From: Hygrocybe punicea
Lineage: Eukaryota; Basidiomycota; Agaricomycetes; Agaricales; Hygrophoraceae
Assembly (NCBI GenBank): GCA_963556145.1
Contig: OY744465.1
Span: 558,001 to 622,000 of the forward strand
Length of the DNA stretch: 64,000 nt
Direction of reading: 5' to 3'
Of the stretch, positions 58,120-64,000 are shown piece after piece (within the stretch, counting starts at the first letter, position 1; each line of letters starts with the position of its first letter). The notes below the pieces were generated by a model, which searched no databases, had not been told where the DNA came from, and saw only the letters and a program-made list of their open reading frames with translations. The translations under genes were made by a program, and so were the position numbers.

Positions 58120-59112
58120 GTGAATCGAGGGCGGTGGTCAAGTAGTAAACTGTGGTCGCTCCACCCTGAACTGAAAGGCGCGCTCGTTGTCGTTGGCAGT
58201 TGGGCACGAAAAAACCTTAGCAGCCCTACTTTCTCCCTCCAACCCGCTCTTGTTTGTGAATGTAGCGCGAACGGGGCACAAGACATCGAATGCACGGCGC
58301 TGGTTGGCGATGGAATGGCACCGAACGAAAGAGTTGACAAGACGGCAGGGCATCCATCCTTGTCGTCTCAGGTCTGATATCGTCCAGGCGTGAGGGTGGG
58401 GGCGAAGAACCTCGAAAGCATCTCGTAGCGGGCACGGCGCTGGTTGGTGTGGGTGGGTGAGAAAAAATACTGGCAGGCTTAACAGCCATACCTATCCCGT
58501 CAGAATCCTGTTTCGTCTCTTCCGTATGCGAAAGGCGTCGAAAGGCGTCGAAAGGTGTCGAAAGCGCCGTGCTTGGAGCACAGCGTCAGCTGCTAGTGGA
58601 ATTGCTGCGAATGAAAATGTTGATGTTTGACGACAGGGCAAATCAGCCCTCTCAGGTCTGATATCCTCCAGGCGTGAAAGGGGAGCAAAGTACGAATGTG
58701 TCGTGCAAGGGGAACGGCGCCAGTTGGTGTAGCTGGTCGTTTGTAGGTGCGAAAAATACCCGCAAGGCTGCCACCTCTCCCTCCGTCCCTCGAACACACC
58801 GTGGAAGGGGCACGGCACTGGTAAGCGGTAGCTGGAGTCGACAGTTGGGCGAGACAGCGAACAGTTAAACAAACCAGCAGGGTCATATATACACTGCCAG
58901 CCGGCTTGGTTTTTCCCCACCAAGTCGGTCCTCGGTGTCTGTAGAATAGACGTGAGCATAAGAATAGAAACAGAATGAATAAAAAAAACACTTACATCGG
59001 TGGACAGTGGACACAGAGGCCAGTTGTGCCTCTGGAAACAAGAACAAGTAAGTCTCGGGCACAATAATAAGGTTTTCCTTGGAAACCCCCAACCACCAAC
59101 CAACTTGCTGCG
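58120..59112. repeat. Degenerate ~270-290 bp tandem repeats and promoter side of the next gene
   Basis: TCAGGTCTGATATC(G/C)TCCAGGCGTGA occurs at about 58367 and 58655, each preceded at similar distance by GGCACGGCGC-like and GAAAAAA words. AAAGGCGTCG is repeated at 58530-58560. No gene recognised. The last 100-150 bp presumably hold the promoter of the gene at 59113. Confidence 0.5.
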
Positions 59113-59925
59113 ATGGCTCAGCTTATTCGTTCTGCGAAGTCCGGCAGCGATTGGACTGATGCTGAACTGCTCGCTTACAACATCTCCATTACGCCAACCT
59201 CCCCAGTTATTTTTTTCCAATCTGCCAGTGGTCCCGGGCCAGACCCGTCGCTCGACCATCTTGATCCCGCCATCCTCATCTCACCGGTTAATGCAGACGA
59301 TCCCAATCTCTCAGATGCCACTGCAGACTACCTTGGCTACCTCGATCTCGCCACCCATGCCACCCAAGAAAGTGCCATTGACGACTTCGCTGCCGCGACT
59401 CTGAAGCTCCTGGGCTACAACGAACGACACTCCACTGTGGCCACCCGCTACATTATACCTCTGACCATCTGCGGCGAGACTCGGGCTGCTCAGACAGACG
59501 TATGTGTCATTCATCGCCCCACCACCATCCTACTCGTGCTCGTCGAGGACAAGACTCTCTTTAACAAGACCAACGCCGAGGCGCAGGCTGTGGCAGAGGC
59601 GATTGCAGCGTTTCAATTTAACAACGCAAAGCGCGCAGCGAGGGGCCAACCTGTCCTAGAAGCTATGACCATCCCCTGCATCACCATGTTTGGCACCAAC
59701 CCCACCTTCTACCTCATCCCTGTCACCAAGGAACTGAGCAATGCTGTCGTGACCGCTCAGTATCCTCCGACCCAAACTCAGGTCTTGAAGTGCGTCACCG
59801 TTGTGGCGCATCAAAGGCGGACCAGTGACGGAATGGCTGACACAGAATTTCGAAAGCTTGCTCTCAAACGCTTCATCGCGTTCAAGAGCCTCGCAAAAAC
59901 CTACTGGCAGCAGTTCCTGGCTTAG
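59113..59925 (+). CDS. Uncharacterised 270-aa protein with PD-(D/E)XK-like motif
   Basis: Single exon, ATG in an acceptable context, stop TAG. Helical N-terminus (WTDAELLAYNISI), then a variable acidic stretch. From residue 90 there is a core with AAATLKLLGYNERHSTVATR, AAQTDVCVIHRP (D129) and ILLVLVEDKTL (E145, K147), followed by a helix with AEAQAVAEAIAAFQFNNAKR. D…ExK plus the following Gln-helix is the PD-(D/E)XK nuclease arrangement; similar domains occur in fungal Crinkler-like and other basidiomycete proteins of unknown function. No signal peptide or membrane segment. Flanked by pseudogenes but itself intact. Nuclease activity is an inference from four residues. Confidence 0.6.
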   Translation: MAQLIRSAKSGSDWTDAELLAYNISITPTSPVIFFQSASGPGPDPSLDHLDPAILISPVNADDPNLSDATADYLGYLDLATHATQESAIDDFAAATLKLLGYNERHSTVATRYIIPLTICGETRAAQTDVCVIHRPTTILLVLVEDKTLFNKTNAEAQAVAEAIAAFQFNNAKRAARGQPVLEAMTIPCITMFGTNPTFYLIPVTKELSNAVVTAQYPPTQTQVLKCVTVVAHQRRTSDGMADTEFRKLALKRFIAFKSLAKTYWQQFLA

Positions 59926-60181
59926 CATCATGTTCGACGCGTGTTGATCAAACCCATTCTCTTCGTCGCCATGTTTCACTTCGTCTCCCACCTCACTCTC
60001 TTTGTATACATCACAGAGTTGGAAAATCCCTCTCACGACCAGATATGATTTCATCCCTACATCCAGTAGTATGTCTAGGTAGTTATCTGTATTCTTTATT
60101 ATTGGCAAGACGCCCCTGCCGGTATAACACTCTCAGAGCAGGGGCGCTGCGATGCAACCTCTGCGCTCCGCAAGGTTCGTC

Positions 60182-60201
60182 GGGGGGGGGGGGGGGGGGG
60201 G
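60182..60201. repeat. Homopolymer G20
   Basis: Twenty consecutive G in the intergenic space between convergent genes. A probable slippage or sequencing-difficult site; length should not be trusted to the base. Confidence 0.9.
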
Positions 60202-60298
60202 TTGACCTACCCCTCAGGGGGTTCTTCCGACCATTCCCATCTTTACGTATACATGGTTGGAATACGGTAGACCATAATGCTATAGCTATACATCCTTC

Positions 60299-62503
60299 TT
60301 ACATCTTCGTCAAATTGTACCGCGCAACAAAAGCCTTGGAAATCTACACAATCAAATGTTTTAGAATCAAGCAAGTTTCCACATTGTCATAAAAGAAATA
60401 CTCACCTCTTCACACATCACAAGCCACTCTTCACCGAATTTCGAGTTCTTGTCCGTGTGATAACGCGCGATAATCTTGAGATGTTGTGCCCTCGACAGCC
60501 TATTGCAAGCTTCTTCAAATGGAAAGTCCTTCGGACCTAATCACGACCCAAAAAACAACGAAGTTCCCCAAAGATTCATAAGAAATTTACCCTCTGTCTT
60601 TGGAGGCCACGTCTCAAAGATGAACTATGAATGCAGAAAACCATCAGCCCCTGGTCACAAACCTACCAAGCAGACAAACCCACTCGGGCAAAGGCCACAT
60701 CACCCTTATTCTTGGCGTCATTCAACTTCTGCAGCTCGGCAGACAACTTTTCTAGGATTGGCTTGCGTTTGTTCGCCCACTCTGCCGCTTCCTCGGCGTG
60801 CAGCTCGTCGCGGTAGGCCTGTACTGCTTCCGTACATTTCTTGTACCAGTCGCCTTTGGGCAGTGCGGGGGACAATGCGGTGGCTAGATGGATAGCTCTC
60901 AGATACAGGGCATGTGCACTTGTGAAGTAAGCAGTGGGCAGCGTATGTTGATCAGAGGTAGTTTCCTCGATGGTATTGGTTGAGAAAAAACTCACACAGG
61001 GCGAAGCTTGGACACCTTTGAGTGGAAGCGACCCAACCGATAGAGCACCATGCCTTCCAGTTCAACGTCATGTCCCGTGGCAAAGCTCAACGCAGCACTG
61101 AGTTGAGAAGAGATTTACCATCGTTGGTGAGCTCTGGATTTGCAAGTAGGTTCATACGTACCGATAGTCATCTTGCGCCAACAAAGCCCGTGCGACGACC
61201 TCCTCCGGCTCACTACTCTCGGCCTCCTCGAAATGCATATCACCCAAATGAACAAGCTGTGTGGCCTTGCACATAGCGAGCAACATCACAAACTCATCCC
61301 TCATCATGCCGACATCTCCCACCTTGTACCCACTCCCCAGCTCGTTATTACCCAGTCTCAAACTCTCCAATGCAACCTTGTACGCGTCATCCAAAGCAAC
61401 AAGAACGCCAAGAGCTGACTCTTTCGAGCTCAGGAGGCTCATGGCTCGCACCCACTTCCCGCCCTCGAAATGTCTCACCGACTCGTGGAAAATCTCTCTC
61501 ATGAGGGTACACGACGTCTCAAGGTGGACGATGTGCAAGAGGGGGTCCTTGACTGCTGAAGACACCTTGAACAATCTATCTTCAAACCCACGAAGGAGGA
61601 GCTGGCGGTCGGCCGGGGAAGCATAGGAAGTCAGGTTGAGCAGGTGAGAGAGGACGCGTTGGAATTGCGAGGTGCTGTCGGTAGAATGCCGGAAGGAGGG
61701 ATGGGCGCAGAGTTGAGTACGCGTGGTAATTGCGCCGTCGATGTGGTATATGATCTCTGGGATGTCCTTGCGAGATATTTGGTCGCAGAAGCACAACTCG
61801 AGCCTTTTGCACTGTATATAGTTAAGAGGAAAACGTGAGTCACATTCCCCCTCTGCATCATTGTAATGCAGACACCAACCTGTGCAATAAACAGCTGTCT
61901 CCGAACTAGAACCATATCCGCCTCCGATAGCGCCTGACTCTCGATGCCCCTCAATACAAATAGGGCCTTTTCGACCCTTATCCTTTGCATCGTACTGCCT
62001 AAACCCGGTGCATTGGCACTGTTCAGCACCTCCCTCGCCCTAGTGATGGCCGGGCGGATGTCTGGGAAGCCAGGCGCGGGAGGGTTGAAGTAAGCGCTGG
62101 CTGGGCGTGCGCTAGCGCGAGAACCGGGCATTGGATTGAGAGGCGGGGCACGCGGTCTAGGGATCGGACCAGCCCTGAGAGCGGACGGAGATTGCGCATG
62201 AGAAGTGGTGGTTGCCCTTGCAGAGGATGAGTGTGGTGTCCTGGGAGTGGGTTCGGCCGGCGCAGTGGGGATCGTATTCGCCTGATGGGGAGTGGGTTTC
62301 TCCGGAACGATAGGTGCTGCGTGTGTGGTTTCTGAGACTGGACTCAGCCCTACACCAGGAGTCCAAGCCCCAGCAGCAGCAGGCGTTGTGTGGCGCTCGT
62401 CTTGGCCGATTGGACTGCTCGGGCTAGGCGGTTGCGCACCACCGTCGCCTATCTGAGTAAAGAAATTTCCAAGAATTGATGCGACGTGGCGCAATGTGAA
62501 CAT
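60299..62503 (-). CDS. Conserved basidiomycete protein ending in a J-domain-like segment, 602 aa
   Basis: Seven exons on the minus strand: 62503-61880, 61811-61162, 61097-60996, 60918-60684, 60612-60591, 60536-60406 and 60343-60299; all GT..AG, and the frame sums exactly. The N-terminal 150 residues are Pro/Ser/Thr-rich and probably disordered. Residues about 165-430 form a helical domain (LCFCDQISRKDIPEII, VGDVGMMRDEFVMLLAMCKA, LVHLGDMHFEEAESSEPEE). Next come a TPR-like pair (MVLYRLGRFHSK, AHALYLRAIHLATALSP) and a charged helix (ELHAEEAAEWANKRKPILEK). The C-terminus reads FPFEEACNRLSRAQHLKIIA then RYHTDKN, like helix II and the HPD loop of a J domain but with HTD (571-573). Family function unknown; I infer a co-chaperone-like scaffold with low certainty. 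Start: first ATG of the exon. Confidence 0.7.
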
Positions 62504-62549
62504 GGATGCCAAAGGTTCAAATTCTGGAGTTGTCCTTTGTGAGGGAAAT

Positions 62550-62760
62550 TGAGAAACGACAAGCGCCAAAAGTCACTGTCAAGTGCCTGGCACGGCATAA
62601 GCCAGGGTTCAGCCGAACGTCCTAGCGCCCACATGGTCGCCAGTTACATTTAGCGCACCTAGGCAGACCGCCGCATCGTAAAATTCAACCTTTTTGTCCT
62701 CGAACATGATCGGAACACTCACTGGGCTGTAACACGAAGAATTTCAGTGTTCACACTGAT
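62550..62760 (-). repeat. 5' region of the J-domain-like gene, duplicated at 57.0 kb
   Basis: Partner of 57030-57245 in inverted orientation. Since it lies directly upstream of the start at 62503, it probably contains promoter or leader sequence of that gene. Confidence 0.75.
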
Positions 62761-62764
62761 ACAC

Positions 62765-63225
62765 CAGAGACACAGCACCATCTGAATGGGTGACAGATTT
62801 GTGACCGATGTTAGGTAATATTTAAAATAAACCAACAGATCTGTGAATGGCACAGATGTTGTGACAGATTTGGCATTTGTGTCAACATCTGTATCCTGTA
62901 CCGATTGGACTGCCAAATTATAAATCTTATTGTGATTCATATTGTAAATCTGTGTTGCAATCGGGTACCTGTCCAGATTTAGACGCAGAGATTAAATGTG
63001 AAGAATCATCTGTCACATGGTCCGATTCAACTATCCATTTTAAGTCTGTCGCATATACAGATGTTCTCAAAATTTTTAAATTGGTCCTATTGTACAGGGC
63101 TAAACTTTGCTTCTCACACCGAGTTTAGTACAGATTTTATATTTGTTTCCGAATCTGTCCAACAGTCATATGTAAGTTCTGATTTAGAAACTGTACACCG
63201 GACAGATGCGGCGGGCCGATGACTG
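62765..63225. repeat. AT-rich region with many ACAGAT words
   Basis: ACAGATCTGT, GACAGATTTG, CAACATCTGT and ACAGATGC recur in both orientations. May be another small inverted-repeat element with its own subterminal word, but clear ends and a target duplication were not found. No gene. Confidence 0.4.
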
Positions 63226-63499
63226 GCCCCTCTCATCTCATCAGTACCCTGCTGAGTGGGCCGTCAGGATGTGAAGTCGAACACAATAATGACTCACGCC
63301 ACTGACGGTTAGCGTCATCAACCGAGGAGACTCTGACCGAGCTCATGTTTCAAGAAAAGTTTTAGGAAATGTGTCAATTACAGATCTACCTATACATTTT
63401 GTTTCCAACTTTGCGTGACCGCCCGAGCGAGTCACTAAGGGTTATATTTTGTCTTTGTGACGATGAGCATTGAAAAACCACATCAGAATCGCAAATGCT

Positions 63500-63930
63500 T
63501 ACCAAACAAGGAATAGGCACAGCTGAAGACGCCTCCAGAAATGAACGATATGCTGTTGTACGTGTTTTATACCAATCATCGTTGTACCAGTTGCGAGGTA
63601 ATTTTCGAACTGGTGGGTTGTTGTGGTCGGTCTTGGTGGCAATGTAGATTCGAGGAATTGGTTTATTGCCGGCGGCAGACATCAAGCATTCGTCAGCGAC
63701 CGCCTTTTCGTATGTGTCAACGGCTTCAAAGAGGGTGGTGATGGCGGGATTAATCCAAGGCAATGCAATCCGACGTAGAGTCTTGTTTCGCGATTGCGAT
63801 GGGGAATCGGTTTTGTCACCACTCATTCCATGAACGTCGAGTTTTTGTAAAATTTGTTGGATTTCGACCCATGCAGGATGATCGGTTCCCTTCTGTTCGA
63901 GGACAGTACGTTTCCGCCGATCATAAAGCT
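63500..63930 (-). CDS. Partial unknown protein of a basidiomycete transposon-associated family
   Basis: Minus strand; begins after an acceptor (CTTCTAG) at about 63930 and runs to a GTAAGC donor at about 63502. Reads LYDRRKRTVLEQKGTDHPAW, LDVHGMSGDKTDS, ALPWINPAITTLFEAVDTYE, VRKLPRNWYNDDWYK. The pattern MS(G/S)D(E/K)TD … W(…)P … LPRN(F/W)Y is one I remember from many agaricomycete hypothetical proteins found near transposons. The 5' part lies beyond the window edge; no function is assigned. Confidence 0.45.
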
Positions 63931-64000
63931 AGAAGACAGGTGTCAGATGGCTGTCATCCGATATTTGGTGAGCTTACTCCTTTTCTGCGAGAGATCATCC

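Overview
The window is nuclear DNA of a basidiomycete fungus, very probably an agaricomycete. The signs are short introns (about 45-70 bp, GT..AG) in almost every gene, a Tnp2-type CACTA transposase, DUF6589 and NACHT-TPR genes, and several protein families known to me mainly from mushroom-forming fungi. It is an accessory, transposon-rich stretch. No rRNA, tRNA or CRISPR locus was seen. Family names rest on recognising motifs by eye; no database search was run.

Layout. 1-3.6 kb: decayed tnp2 transposase with two in-frame TGA codons, followed by a three-exon coiled-coil/AT-hook protein. 5.3-8.6 kb: a small gene split inside an exon by a 2,655 bp non-autonomous LTR element (158 bp LTRs, GCGT target duplication). 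9.3-15.9 kb: a DUF6589 gene split by two related foldback elements of 849 and 2,826 bp, each with a 3 bp target duplication; removing each element plus one duplication restores the reading frame. 16.1-20.6 kb: nested hAT-like elements with 8 bp target duplications, low-complexity DNA and tandem repeats. 20.8-29.5 kb: NLR copy A, split in its NACHT domain by a 5,286 bp LTR element with two apparently identical 908 bp LTRs and no recognisable gag/pol. 33.2-36.5 kb and 50.6-54.5 kb: NLR copies B and C, both open end to end.

Each NLR copy is followed by an antisense, broken coproporphyrinogen III oxidase (HEM13) copy, so an NLR/HEM13 convergent block has been copied twice. Around these blocks lie fragments of other host genes: chitin synthase, anthranilate phosphoribosyltransferase (TRP4), ATP phosphoribosyltransferase (HIS1), a phosphoglycerate-mutase-like phosphatase, a SET-domain protein and a duplicated membrane-protein exon. 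Several keep recognisable intron junctions, which points to DNA-level duplication rather than reverse transcription.

Genes that look intact: an F-box protein (40.6-42.2 kb, minus), a conserved fungal protein (42.3-43.6, minus), a 354-aa multi-pass membrane protein (45.7-46.9, minus), a BTB/POZ protein (55.7-56.8, minus), two unrelated proteins with PD-(D/E)XK-nuclease-like motifs (30.6-31.3 minus; 59.1-59.9 plus) and a seven-exon protein ending in a J-domain-like segment (60.3-62.5, minus). NLRs B and C are the most likely functional innate-recognition genes; their TPR arrays are nearly identical DNA repeats of different copy number.
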